From NCBI RefSeq assembly GCF_026914185.1, contig NC_070566.1, forward strand, positions 4,340,001 to 4,404,000: a DNA stretch of 64,000 bases, written 5' to 3'. Under the pieces are notes generated by a model. It saw only the letters and a program-made list of their open reading frames with translations. It had not been told where the DNA came from and ran no database searches. The stretch is from Puccinia triticina (Eukaryota > Basidiomycota > Pucciniomycetes > Pucciniales > Pucciniaceae). This document shows, piece by piece, positions 32,613-44,026 of this stretch. Within the stretch, counting starts at the first letter, position 1. Each line of letters opens with the position of its first letter. The translations under genes and the position numbers were made by a program.

Positions 32613-33694
32613 TATGGCAGAAGATTTCTCACGCTGGGATGAGATACAGTGGCAGAGACACCCAGAAACTGCCAAAGTAGTGATATTTGGAAACTGATCA
32701 GACTGTAGCTGCTACATTTGGGGGTTTTGTGGTGAACAAAGGAACATAATGAAATTTTGGCCGCTGGTAAACATTTTGGTAACCATATGGCAGCAAAATT
32801 CCCATGCTGTGATGAGATATAGTGGCAGAAAAACCCAGAAACTACCAAAGTAATGATATTTGGAAACTGATCAGACTGTAGCTGCTACATTTGGGGGTTT
32901 TGTGGTCAGCAAAGGTATATAATGATACTTGGGGGCTTTTCAACATTTTGGTGACCATATGGCAGAAGAATACCCACGCTGGGATGAGATATAGTGGCAG
33001 AAACACCCAGAAACTGCCAAAGTAGTGATATTTGGAAACTGATCAGACTGTAGCTGCTTCATTTGGGGGTTTTGTGGTCAGCAAAGGTACATAATGAAAC
33101 TTTGGGGGCTTGTTAACATTTTGGTAACCATATGGCAGAAGAATTCCCAAGCTGGGATGAGATATAGTGGCAGAAACACCCAGAAACTGCCAAAGTAGTG
33201 ACAGTTGGAAACTGATCAAACTGTAGCTGCTACATTTGGGGGTTTTGTGGTGAACAAAGGTACGTAATGAAATTTGGACCCTTGTCAACATTTTGGTAAC
33301 CATATGGCAGAAGAATACCCACACTGGGATGAGATATAGTGGCAGAAACACCCAGAAACTGCCAAAGTAGTCATATTTGGAAACTGATCAGACTGTAGTT
33401 GCTACATTTTGGGGTTTTGTGGTGAAAAAAGGTACATAATGAAATTTTGGCCGCTTGTAAACATTTTGGTAACCATTTGGCAGAAGAATTCCCACGCTGG
33501 GATGAGATATAGTGGCAGAAACACCCAGAAACTACCAAAGTAGTGATATTTGGAAACTGATCAGACTGTAGCTGCTACATTTGGGTGTTTTATGGTGAAC
33601 AGAGGAACATAATGAAATTTTGGACGCTTGTCAACATTTTGGTAACCATATGGCAGAAGAATACCCACGCTGGGATGAGATATAGTGGAAAAAA
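32613..33694 (-). repeat. 173-bp repeat array, inverted, about six units
   Basis: Resumes in the phase left at 29010. Ends with GGAAAAAA, part of the duplicated target of the foldback element. Confidence 0.95.
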
Positions 33695-34176
33695 CAACGG
33701 TGGGCCAGCTACGCTAACCGTAGCGTTAGCGTGGCGTAGCGTAGCTGAATTCCGCTAAATTTTAGCGTAGCGTTAGCGGAATTGCACCTTCTCTGCGCTA
33801 ACGCTACGCGCAAAGGGTGCGCAGCTAATTTAGCTGTTAGCGTAGCGTTAGCGCAGATGCGCGCAATTGCGCTAACGCTACACACGCACGGCGCAAAAGA
33901 GCGCGCGCTACGGTGCGCCACAGTGCTTTTAGCTGAAAAAAAGGCCTTTTTTCCGCTAAAAGCGCTGTAGCGCAGCGTAGCGTAGTGACTGTAGCGGCGC
34001 GCTAACACCAACAAACAATTGGTGCACTGTTAGCGCCGCTGAAACGTAGCGCAGCGTAGCGGCGCTAACAGCGCGCTAACGCTACTCAAAATGGGTGGGC
34101 GCTTTTTGCTGCTACGCTAACGCTAAGTGGCCCTGTAGCGTAGTGTAGCGTAGTGTAGCGTAGCGGCCCACCGTTG
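33695..34176. mobile_element. Foldback element rich in GCTACGC/TAGCG
   Basis: Terminal inverted repeats CAACGGTGGGCC and GGCCCACCGTTG. The flanks GAAAAAA and GAAGAAA are a 7-8 bp duplication of the GTGGAAGAAACACC variant of the repeat unit with one change. The interior consists almost only of TAGCGTTAGCG and CGCTACGCTA words on both strands. Probably hAT-related by its duplication length, but no coding capacity. Confidence 0.75.
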
Positions 34177-34332
34177 GAAGAAACACCCAGAAACTGCCAA
34201 AGTAGTGATATTTGGAAACTGATCAGACTGTAGCTGCTACATTTGGGGGTTTTGTGGTCAGCAAAGGTACATAATGAAACTTTGGGGGCTTTTCAACATT
34301 TTGGTAACCATATGGCAGAAGAATAACCAGGC
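34177..34332 (-). repeat. 173-bp repeat, inverted, one partial unit
   Basis: A single partial unit between the foldback element and Gypsy-2. Confidence 0.9.
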
Positions 34333-35122
34333 TGAGGAACTCTGGCCGGTGCTAAGCCGGCAGCAGTTTGGGGAGGGGAGAAAGGAAAAAGAAAAGAAAC
34401 TTGTTGTATGCCCTCCGGGGTGATTGGCCGTGTGTGAGCGCAGAGAGGAACTTGAAGCGTTGGGGGGGATTGATTTTACGACGGCTGGAATTGCGCGTCG
34501 GTGGTGTTTGAGTTAGAGATGGAGCCGGGAATACTGCTGGCGGGGTTGTGATCAAAACCAGAAGTTGGGAGAGATCGGCGTTGCGGAGTAAACAAACTGA
34601 GAAGACGTGAGATTCTGGGAAGTACGGGCGGAAGGCGCCAAGACAATAAACTTTTCAACTTTGATGGATGACTGAAAATTACGGTTCAGAGTAGGTCCAT
34701 GCCGCTCCAAAGCCGGAGTTCGAACTGAACTCAAACTCTGGAGCTTGTGACATCTAACAGACAGCTCATCACAACCTAGCGCGCACGCGCGCGCTACAAC
34801 AAGACAAGAAAAGACAGAAACAAAACAAAACAAACAAAAGACCAACCCTCCTTATCCAAAACCTATCCAACGCGCGCAGACTGAAAGAATAAAATAACCA
34901 AACATGATGAAAAAGAGAAGAAAAGAAAACAGGAACACAAAACCTTCAACAAACAAGAGAAAAGAAGAGAAAAGGAAACCTGAAACGCCTTGGGGATGCG
35001 CGCCACGCCGCGCCGTTGAATCTTGAGGAAGCCTTGATTTCTTGACTCCTGACGTCCTCCGGCGCGCGCCATGCGCGGAAAAAAAAACTTGATCCTACGC
35101 GTGTACCAGATTATCCACCACA
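34333..35122 (-). repeat. 3' LTR of Gypsy-2
   Basis: Matches 44258-45042 with only scattered differences. Includes a GCGCACGCGCGCGC run near 34780. Confidence 0.93.
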
Positions 35123-35230
35123 TCCACCCACGACTTGCAGTCTGTCCCTAGACTGCTCGTCCCGTACCGTGCCTAAAGGAAATCCAAGCCCTAAGAGAGA
35201 AAGAGAAACAAACCAGGCGCTCCCGCGGTG

Positions 35231-35337
35231 CTCACGAACGTGGCAAGAAGTAGAGTTTTCGAAAATCGCGGTAGTAACTACCCGGGAGGTGCACACTTGG
35301 AGAGGAACTTACTTGTAGTCAGAAATGTCCTCCCGGG
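35231..35337 (-). promoter_or_regulatory. Donor-hairpin module, copy 4 (end of pol)
   Basis: On the minus strand an outer stem CCCGGGAGG with CCTCCCGGG encloses AAGTAAGTTCCTC. The module ends in GCCACGTTCGTGAGC. The TAA inside GTAAGT is the stop codon of the pol frame. See copies at 38496, 38932 and 44027. Confidence 0.6.
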
Positions 35338-38300
35338 AAAAGAACCTCTTCACTTGATCCGCGGCGAAGCGGCGCTTGAGCTCCGTGCCGACCAGTTCCG
35401 CCAGGACATAAGAGCCCCCTTGAACCTGCTCAACGACGCGATACGGGCCGTTCCATCGATGCGCAAACAACTGGCCCCACTGCACTTCCAGTGACCGGTT
35501 GTAGGCGAGGACCAGATCACCGGGCTTGAGCGGTTCGCAAATCTTCGAGCCTTGCTTCTCCTCCCAGTACCGGACCGAATCACCCCTAGCATCCATCATT
35601 TTCCTATAGGCAGCGCCGCGGGTCTCTTCGCTTCGCTCCAATTGCAGGGAGCGCGCGGCCAACAGATCCGCGGTAGTCTTGACCGAGTCCCAGTCCACGC
35701 CCAAATAAGATTTGATCTCCAGGTCCAAAGGGAGCACGGCCCGCTGGCCGAAAACAAGTTCATAGGGCGAATAGCCCGTGGTCCGTTTTTTTGAAATGCG
35801 GTCGGAAAACAAAACCAAAGGCAAGAACTTGCAGCAATTTTTGCCACTTTTGCCCGCCAACTTCACTAGCGCTGCCTTGAGGGGTCCATGGCCACGTTCC
35901 ACCATTCCTTGTCCTTCAGGGTAGTAGGGGGTGGACACACGATGCTGGCCGGGTAGAGCCCGCAACATAGCCGCCAGTGCCCCGCCAAACTTGGAGCCTC
36001 CATCCGTTGAATACGCTTGAGCTAGCCCGTACCGCATTGTCCAATGCTCTTGCAAGAATGCCGCAACCGCCTCCGACGTCAAGTTATTGAGTATCTTTGC
36101 TTCAACCCAACCTGAGAAGTCGTTCCGCGCGACTATTAAATACTTGGCGCCGCCGGCCTTCAGATGCACGGCGTCCATGGAAACCCAACCGAAAATTGTT
36201 GACTCGCCCGTGGGATAGCGCAATTCTTGCGGGCGTCGAAGATCTTTCTTTTGACATGCTTCACAACTTTGGCACCACTTAGCCACTGCATCCTTCAACG
36301 ACGGCCACCAAAATCGCTCAGAAACCCGGCGATATGTCTCAGATGAGCCTCGATGGCCCAAATTTTTGTGAAGCTTAGTGAGAATCTCCTGCTGCTTTGC
36401 CGTGATTGCGACAACTATTCGGGGTAGGGGACTCCCCCTCTTCATGAGTCAACCGGCTTGTAGGAAAAATTCTAACGATCGGCGCTTCATTGCGCGGAAC
36501 TCCTTTGCGTCCATCTTGTCAGGCTTGCGAAGCGTAGCTAAGAACCGCTCCATTTTCCGCCAATAACCTTCTTGATAGCCCGAGTAGATGCCATCCGCAC
36601 TAGCGGCGTAAGAGTGCCACGCCTTGACGTGCGGAGCTTCTTCATCAAAATCCAAGGATGGATCCGAGTCGCCGTCATTACAAGGTCGCCGAGAAAGCCC
36701 GTCCGGCATGGTGAAAGATTTTCCGGGCCGGTGGACGATGTCGAATGAAAAAAGCTGTATGAAGGAAACCCATCGCGTCATGGGCGGGTTAGGTAGGCTC
36801 GGGGCGTTGATCATCTCTATTAAAGAGTGCGCGTCGACCTGAAGCTCAAAATGTTGTCCCCACAGGACTGTTTGCAGTTTCTTCAAAACACGTGCAACGC
36901 CGCAAAGCTCCAGCTTGGGCTGGGAGTATCTTGATTCTACGTCCGAAAAAAGCAAAGACTCGTACAGAGCGGGCCAATCTAAGCCATTTGAATCCGTCTG
37001 CGTAAGGACCGCCCCTGCCGCATGAAAGCTAGAATCCACAGCTAGTTTGAGTTGACCCGCCTCTGGACCGTAAGTGATCTTAGCCAGCACAATATCTTGC
37101 CCAACAAGTGTCTTCAAACGCTGAAACACTGCTTCGCAATCATCCGTCCAGTCCCATTCCGAATCCTTACGAGTGAGTCGCCGCAACGGCAGGCAGATCT
37201 CCAAGAGCTGATGAATAAAGATCCGCACGTACACCACTACGCTTAGGAATCCGCGGACCTTAGATGGGTTCGACGGGGTCGGCCAGGTCATGATCTTGTT
37301 AACCTTAGTCCTTGCCATCCTACGACCTTCTTTACACACGACATGCCCTACAATCTCAAGCGCAGGGACACACGCCGCTAGCTTTGATGCGGAGACGGTT
37401 AAGCCCGATTCCTCAATGCAAAAAAGGACCCGCTTGAGAGTCGTCGCATACTCCCAGATGAAACGTCGAATTCCGGGATGCCAAGTCAGCCGCTCATTAT
37501 TGTAATCAAAAACGGGGCCCTTGATGCCACCGTCATCAATTAAAATTCCCGCGTGATCCGGAATCTCATCTTGCAGTATCCAAACCATCTGTGCCTGATA
37601 CACAGCCACAGAGTTCGTCGCTCCCTGTGGCAGGCGAGTGAGCTGGAACCGTCCAAGGGGTGTATCGAACGTCGTCAGTGGCCAAGAGATAGGGTCAAGG
37701 GCCCGCTCGTTGTAGCCGCCCATAATATCGCCCAACCCGTAGCAAGCTCGACCCGCGAATGACTCAACAAATTCTTCCGTAGCCGGCGGAATCCCGGCGT
37801 CTTTAATGGTCACTTTGTTGAGGGGTTGCAGATCGTGTACTACCCTCAACTTCCCGTTGCCCTTCAGCACACAGAAGACGGGGCTGGTGTAGCTCGAGGT
37901 GGACTGCTCGTAAAGTCCATTCTTGACGCGCTCCCGGATAATCTGGATGTACTCGTCGATTTTCGCAGCCGGTATAGGGATGCGCTTCTTTTGCCAGGGC
38001 TCATGGTCGACCACCGGAATAATGTACGGCATGCCGTACGAATCCTTGAGCAAGCCGCGCTCCTCTGGGGTGAAAGCAATTGACCGATTCCTCTCCGATA
38101 GCACGTTCTTGACCAAATTAAGCTCATCTGGTTTCAACCAGCCATCAGGGCCGAAATTAACAACTCGCAGACGCTCCTCCGTCACTCGACCACGCGGAAT
38201 GAAGGGGCCGGCCAGTGATTTAGAAAGACCTCGGTAGGGATCACGAGAGAGCGGCGGCCTTCGAAGTGGGGGGTTCAACTGCTGAGGCATCGGCAAGTTG

Positions 38301-38662
38301 ACTGGCTTCACCTTGCGCGCCACCGGCTTATACTTTGCTGCAAAGGTTAAGAAACCTTCCTCCTTCCATGCTTTGACCAAAGCCAACTGCCCGCCGAGCG
38401 TCAAACCCTTTTCCATCAATAGCCAAGTCCGATGCTCCTGTTGGTCCTCGAAGGCAGCCTTGTCTGAATAGGAGAAACCAAAAAAGCGTCCATTGCTCAC
38501 GTATGTGGCACGAGGTAGGGCTTCGACTAGGTTGGGAGCATCACGCCTCGGAGGTGCACATTGGGAGGAACTTACTTTCCACTCCAAATGGCCTCCACGG
38601 TGGTGCAAAACTAACCTCGCCTCCTTCAATCGCCAAAGTCCAACGAAATAGTTTAACCTCAT
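35309..38662 (-). pseudogene. Gypsy-2 reverse transcriptase, RNase H and integrase, one TGA stop
   Basis: Minus-strand frame from 38662 with a linker, reverse transcriptase (PQGATNSVAVYQAQM, catalytic LIDDGGIKGP in place of YxDD), RNase H (LKLAVDSSFHAAGAVL and the IVHRPGKSFTMPDGLSR end), then a TGA at 36449-36451, and directly in the same frame integrase: zinc finger (LHKNLGHRG, WCQSCEACQ), core residues in SMDAVHL, YSTDGGSKF and PEGQGMVERGHGPLK, and a C-terminal GDLVLAYN/HRWNGPYRV barrel. The TGA is in a T-TGA context, so one C to T change explains it. Otherwise the frame is intact. Confidence 0.88.
38496..38597 (-). promoter_or_regulatory. Donor-hairpin module, copy 3
   Basis: Minus strand: GGAGG...AAGTAAGTTCCTCCCAAT...GTGCACCTCC, ending GCCACATACGTGAG. 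It lies within the open frame and would encode KVSSSQ...ATYVS if not removed; from GTAAGT to GTGAG it has 81 bases, a multiple of three. Confidence 0.6.
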
Positions 38663-38930
38663 TACGGAGGGTCATTAGTTTTCCCTTGTTGCGGAGGCTC
38701 GGGAGTTTAGGCTCATCGCAGAGCTGAACTAGATTAATCTTGTTGCGGAGAACGCCATAGGACGTATCTAGTTTATCCTCGTTCCAGAGACTAGATTGGT
38801 GACTTAGTTTATTCTCTTTGCGGAGACGAGTAGGAGTCGAAACCGGTGCTAGTTTTTCCTCATTGCGGAGGCGTGCTTGATAGGGCGCAAGGCCAACTGG
38901 AATAGGGGAGCAAAACGGTTCGGTAGAAGG
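38600..38930 (-). repeat. LRNE-KL coding repeat in the Gypsy-2 linker
   Basis: The word CTCCGCAA(C/T)GAGGATAAACTA recurs about seven times with variation, giving LRNEEKL, LRKENKL, LWNEDKL, LRNKINL, LRNKGKL and LRNEVKL in the minus-strand frame that runs 39353-38541. The role is unknown; it separates protease and reverse transcriptase. Confidence 0.7.
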
Positions 38931-38931
38931 G

Positions 38932-39030
38932 CTCACATGTGTGGCATGTAATGTTTTCGACGACTTAAAAGCATCTTTCCCGGAGGTGCACAATTGGGAG
39001 GAACTTACTTTTGTTTCTCCCAACCTCCGC
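38932..39030 (-). promoter_or_regulatory. Donor-hairpin module, copy 2
   Basis: Minus strand: CGGAGG, TTGGGAG, loop with AAAGTAAGTTC, CTCCCAA, then TTGTGCACCTCCG, ending GCCACACATGTGAGC. From GTAAGT to GTGAG it has 78 bases and would encode KVSSSQ...ATHVS. Confidence 0.65.
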
Positions 39031-39364
39031 AGACCAACACCCTTTCCTCCTGAACCTCCCGCAAAACCATCGCCGCCCTCGGGCCTGCCTGGAGCCTGAA
39101 CTGCATCTGAATTTTGAGAGGAGTCGGAAGAAACTTGAGAAGCCCTTAAAGAGCTGAAGGAAGAGACTGAGTTAACCAAAGGAAACGTTTTTTCTGAGTT
39201 TTTTGAGTTTTCTAATTGTTTTTTGGGTTTCTTGAGTTGATTTTCTTGATGCACATGTGAAGAGAGAGAGCAATAGCGCCCATGAGTCCCTAGAAGCACA
39301 GTTGATCCAGCGGCAAGATGTTGGGACTCTAGATTAGATCTGCCGCCTCCCAAATCAACCGGAT

Positions 39365-40366
39365 CTACAAAAAATGTCGACCCTCCAAAGGGTCCTTGCG
39401 AGCCTTTCCTTTATGAGAAAGGACCGCCCTACGTCCATGCCCCGGAAACTCGCGCTCCCAGCGCCCGGAATCCACTGAACATAACAAGACCTCGATTTTG
39501 CGCCCAGTCGAATCAGGTAAAAGGATCCTCTCACCGACTTGATTGTCAAAGTTGAGAGTTGCGTTAAAATCCATCAGAAAGGGCCGGCCAAAGATGAGAG
39601 GCCCATCCATGCGCGTAATCCAAAAATGGCAGGAGCCTACGATGGTCTTGCCCACGCGAATAGGAACATCCTCGGCGACTCCTACTAGCTCGCACGCCTG
39701 GTTACCGATTCCGTAAACAGCCGAGCTAAAGTTCACGCGCGGGCTAATATTGAACTTATCAGCCATTGAATCTGAGATAAGATTCAACTGCAAGCCGGAA
39801 TCTATCAGAGGAAGTGCGTTACTCTCCTTGTCGCCCACCAAACAGGGCATGTGACCCAGAGGACAAGAATAGAGCCTCATTCCGTCGATTTGTCCCTCCC
39901 CTTCTGAGTCTTCGGCCAGTGTCCCAGAAGCCACCTTCAGCTCCTCCGGCCCGACCTCCACGCGTCTTCGCGACACCCATTTCTTCATTCCTTCGGCCAC
40001 CGACAGGGCCACCGCTAGCAACTCGGCCACAGTGACGTTAGGCACCGGAAGGTCAAACATCTTCCTGAGCATGCCATCCACCGCGTTAGGATGATCCTTT
40101 GAAACACCGTGTTCGAATCGCACCTTAGGGGACGTCCTAGGCGTAGCTGGCGCAGCTGGGTCGTCCTTCGATGTATCCTCAGTCAGAGGAGCCGAGGGAA
40201 TCCGCTCGAATAACTCCGGTTCGGCGTCCATCTCTTCCGTCTCCGATCCAACTCTTGGAGCCGAAGCCTTACGCAACGGCCGCCGCGCCGTAGAGGGAGG
40301 AACTACAGGGGCCTTGAAAGGCTTAGGGACCTCGTGCTTCTTCCACCAAGGGGGAAAGTGTGGCAC
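39365..40366 (-). CDS. Gypsy-2 aspartic protease region
   Basis: Minus-strand frame with a Pro-rich linker and a retropepsin domain: ALPLIDSGLQLNLISDSMAD carries the catalytic DSG, and PLIFGRPFLMDFNATLNF is the second conserved block. It processes the polyprotein in the virus-like particle. The apparent start lies in the terminal repeat of the CACCA element, so the true frame continues from gag on the other side of that insert. Confidence 0.8.
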   Translation of the reverse strand: MPHFPPWWKKHEVPKPFKAPVVPPSTARRPLRKASAPRVGSETEEMDAEPELFERIPSAPLTEDTSKDDPAAPATPRTSPKVRFEHGVSKDHPNAVDGMLRKMFDLPVPNVTVAELLAVALSVAEGMKKWVSRRRVEVGPEELKVASGTLAEDSEGEGQIDGMRLYSCPLGHMPCLVGDKESNALPLIDSGLQLNLISDSMADKFNISPRVNFSSAVYGIGNQACELVGVAEDVPIRVGKTIVGSCHFWITRMDGPLIFGRPFLMDFNATLNFDNQVGERILLPDSTGRKIEVLLCSVDSGRWEREFPGHGRRAVLSHKGKARKDPLEGRHFL

Positions 40367-42822
40367 TCCCTGGAGAGTGCCAGACCGTATGTTCCTTTGG
40401 GAAGACTGTCTGATGTCAAATGTGTGAGCATGTGGGATTTAGGCTTCAAATATGTTGACCTTATGTTCAACTCAGGCTGATCTTTGATCCACTCCATGGT
40501 GAACATGTTGGTAATTGAGTTGAGGGTACCCCCACTTGATGCCTGGTACACCCTGGTATTCTACACTTAGTGGCGTGTTTCAGGAATCAATTTGAGACCA
40601 CCTCCACTCAATGAATGGGTTGTAAAGTCATTGAGTGGAGATTCCCTCCACTTGATGACTGTTGGACAACCATTGATTGGAGGTTGTGTCCACTCAATGA
40701 CCATATCTAAATTACCAGCCACCAAGTGGAGACATCCTCCACTTGATGACTGGTTTTTAATGTCATTGAGTGGAGGGATTCTCCACTCAAGGACTGGTGT
40801 GTATACTGGCTGTTGAGTGGGGGGGTTCCTTACTCGGTGACTGGTTCTACTGGCCATTGAGTGGAGACACCCTCCACTTGATCACAGTTCACTAGGCTGG
40901 GAAAATCCCAGAGCAGTGACCAGTACTGCATGTTGGTCATTGAGCCGGGCCTCTCCCAGCTTTAAGGACTGTATGTACTGTACTCAGCGCGGGGAAAGTC
41001 CCGGCTTGATGGAAAGTATGTGCTGTCCATCCTGCTGCAATTTTCCAAGCTGAGTGGCCAGTGTAGGCTGCCTACCGCGCTCGGAAAGGCTGACTAGATG
41101 ACCCACATTTGCTGTTCATTGGGCCAGGGCTTCTCGCTGGATGACCAGTATCTACTGGTCATCGGATTTGAGCTTGGAGAGGCTGCAGATCAATGACCAG
41201 GGCATGATGCCTGTCAAGCGCGGCCTCTCTGAACTCGATGACCAGTGTGTGTTGGCCATCCAGTCGGAGAAGCCCTGGTCCGATGACCAGCACCTATTGG
41301 TCATTGTTCTGGGCTTGTCTGAGCTTGGTGAGCAGTCTGTACTGTCCACCAACCTCGGAAAAGCCAAGCTGAATGAACAGTATTTAGTGTACTGTTCATT
41401 GAGTTGGGGCTTTCCCAGCTCAATGACCAGCAAACAAAGGTCATCGAGCCCGTGTAAACAAGCAACTCGCCAATGTCCACCCTGATGTTCGGCCAAACAT
41501 GACGGTGGACATAGCGACAAAAAAAAACACGCTCCCCGGGGACACCCGGGGATACAGAGCTGATCCCTGTTGCCCCGCTGCCACCGTAGTTCACTTGTGC
41601 CCAGATTGAAACTCCTGGAACACAAGCTTTTTTGGTGATTTGCAACACATATGAACACCATTTTTGCCACTACAAAATGATGATGATTTTGATTGTTCTG
41701 GATACAGCAGGTCAAAAGAGCATCATTCTTATCTTACACCTGGTGCTAATAATTACCATGTGATAAGAGCAATCAACCCCATTTTGTTGCACAATGGCCA
41801 CGGACATAATGGTAGGTGTGATGAAGGTATGCTACCTGGAGGAAAAAATTGCCCAAAACAGTCAGGCAAAAGGTGCAAAGATGATCAATCTACAAGAAAA
41901 ACAGTATGACCCTGCATGCTGAGATGTATTTCAGAGTTGACTTTTAACCTCAGATTTCAGACCAGCTATTGAAATCTTTCTCCTGCTGGTTCCAGGATCA
42001 TCAAAATATTGATGCATCTATTGATATCCACCAATCTGCCCCCTACCCTCTGTGAAGCTTAATAATTTTAACCTCTAGCTGCTGCATTTTATCAGGCAGA
42101 TGGAGGTCAAGTGAAGGAAAATTGTGCAATGTGTATTCACATACAAAAGGTGCATGGACCCAAATGAACAGCTGACCGCATGGCAAACTTTAGCCTGCAT
42201 AAGTGGACCATCACTTGGTAAACATGGTTGGTGAAAAGGCCTCTTTGATTGTTCACATTTCATATTACAGGGAGGGAAGACAGGTTACAGAGGTTTTCCC
42301 AGCTTTGACACTGTGTGATACTCAAAAAAGAGAAATTTAATTTTACATAACTTTCCTCCCAATTGATGAAGGGAACAGGCATGGCAGAAATATCCCACAA
42401 GGATTAATCTACCAGTTAGCTGAGTCTTTGCGGTTGCTATAATTTACAGCTATCTTTCATTATGTGATTTTATGTGGGTTTTGATTGAAAAAAATCAGCC
42501 CTGAAAAATCTTCCTTCTCACTTGGTCAAGGACATCTTTGAGCATCAGGATAGTTACATTCTTGGCAAAACATGTTGTGAATTGAAGCTCACATCCTGGA
42601 TTTTGTTTGATATGAACCAAACAGAAAATTTCAACTAAGATATTTCCATGTGTTGGAATTAGTTACAGATCATCCCGCAACCACTTCACCTACAGTTACA
42701 CATCTGTTGGGAAGAAAATTGAACAAAGAGTTGCGACTCACATCTAACTCACATCAGACCATCTGACTGACAGAATTACGGCCTGGCACTCTCCAGAGAG
42801 TGCCACACTTTCCCCCCTGGTG
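40344..42822. mobile_element. CACCA-ended element (CACTA-like), TSD TTC/GAA
   Basis: The ends read CACCAAGGGGGAAAGTGTGG and its inverse ending CCACACTTTCCCCCCTGGTG, then GGCACTC(C/T)CTGGAGAGTGCC, itself a hairpin. The flanks are TTC (40341-40343) and TTC (42823-42825). CAC-type ends plus a 3-bp duplication resemble CACTA elements. Subterminal arrays of TCATTGAGTGGAG and CTCCACTTGATGA in both orientations fill 40568-40890, followed by diverged CCAGC...TTGAGC units to about 41440. No transposase was found. Confidence 0.75.
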
Positions 42823-42851
42823 TTCTTTGCTGGGTCTGACTGATACACTCC

Positions 42852-43967
42852 TTAGAATGATTGTGATGAAATAGCCGGAGGCTGCCATGGATCCAGAGAT
42901 CCGCACGTTCTCCTGAATTCCGCCTCTGAAGCACTAGCAGTCGCGGCCTTCGGACTGTAGGATGCTACCACGTGTTGAATAGGACGAGAGTTGTCCACTG
43001 GGATAAGCGCTTTGTTCGGAAGAAAGAAACTGCCGCCGCGCTGTTCCACCAACTTAGCCTCCTTGTCTTTTTGCAGCTCGGCGCATCGACCAAGTCCGTG
43101 ACCCTCACGATGGCAATAGTAGCAAACCATGGGTCCTCGCGGCGTTGACGGCCTCGCCTGAGCCGTAAACTTCTGCTCTAGTCGCTGTTTGAACAACTGC
43201 AGCATGCGTTCGATCTCATCCACGGTTGCGGGAGCCCTAGCTTGACTAGGGGTTTCCTTGGGGCAACGTTCAGTCTCCATTTTGAGCATTACATTGTTAG
43301 ATTGCTTGAACGCATCGACGGGAACCAGAACCTTGGCGCGTGAGCTTTCAAAGGTAAGCGCCGTCTGACTTTTCATCACCTCTTCAACGGCTTTCTTCAA
43401 GATTTCAAAAGTTGGTAGCTTAAACCTGTTGTCCTGAGTAGTGATCATAGTCTTGTCCTTAATTAGTTGGTCACAAATGCGCTCTTGTAGGCTGAGCAAG
43501 AAAGACTGATAATACAACCGCTTGATTTCTTTGACGGAATCAATATGATCCTTGCGCAAAAGATAAGACTGAATCAGCTGCCAGGATTTCCGGAAGTCCT
43601 GGAAGTCCACCACCGATTTGACGCCTCCCCGGTCCTTCCACCCTTGAACCAAATCTTCCAAGTCCCGAGTTGTAAAGCAAGCAATATCTATCTTTCCCCA
43701 ATGAGAAAGCATCGCCTCTCTGAGGAGCATCCAGTTGGGGGGGTCGGATCCATCTAGGGTCTCGACTACGTCCTTTACCTCCACGGTGCGAATGAAGAAC
43801 TGCACCTGCTGAGCCATGTCCATCTCCGACGCGCCATCAAGTCGTGCTGCCAACTGATAGTCCGCCAAAAAACGCTCCACATTCGAGCCGTCAAAACCTA
43901 AGGACTTGTCCTGCGGTTTAATCTTCACCATCCGTCTGTCAGATGATTTTGACGCTGTTTTGGCCAT
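42852..43967 (-). CDS. Gypsy-2 Gag
   Basis: A 371-codon minus-strand frame. The N-terminal half has the Gag capsid-type pattern (FDGSNVERFLADYQLAARLD, then VQGWKDRGGVKSVVDFQDF), a helical middle part (VDEIERMLQLFKQRLEQKF), and a zinc knuckle CYYCHREGHGLGRC of the CX2CX4HX4C type that binds the element RNA. Length fits a separate Gag. The stop at 42852 lies close to the CACCA element, so the present C-terminus may not be the original one. Confidence 0.85.
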   Translation of the reverse strand: MAKTASKSSDRRMVKIKPQDKSLGFDGSNVERFLADYQLAARLDGASEMDMAQQVQFFIRTVEVKDVVETLDGSDPPNWMLLREAMLSHWGKIDIACFTTRDLEDLVQGWKDRGGVKSVVDFQDFRKSWQLIQSYLLRKDHIDSVKEIKRLYYQSFLLSLQERICDQLIKDKTMITTQDNRFKLPTFEILKKAVEEVMKSQTALTFESSRAKVLVPVDAFKQSNNVMLKMETERCPKETPSQARAPATVDEIERMLQLFKQRLEQKFTAQARPSTPRGPMVCYYCHREGHGLGRCAELQKDKEAKLVEQRGGSFFLPNKALIPVDNSRPIQHVVASYSPKAATASASEAEFRRTCGSLDPWQPPAISSQSF

Positions 43968-44026
43968 TCCGAGAGAACCGCTAGTTGTCCTGAGAGATAG
44001 AAAGAAAAACGGACGATGTTCGAGGG

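Noticed and set aside
33709..34014. Open frame of 101 codons on the minus strand
   Set aside because: It is built entirely from TAGCG/GCTACGC words of the foldback element.
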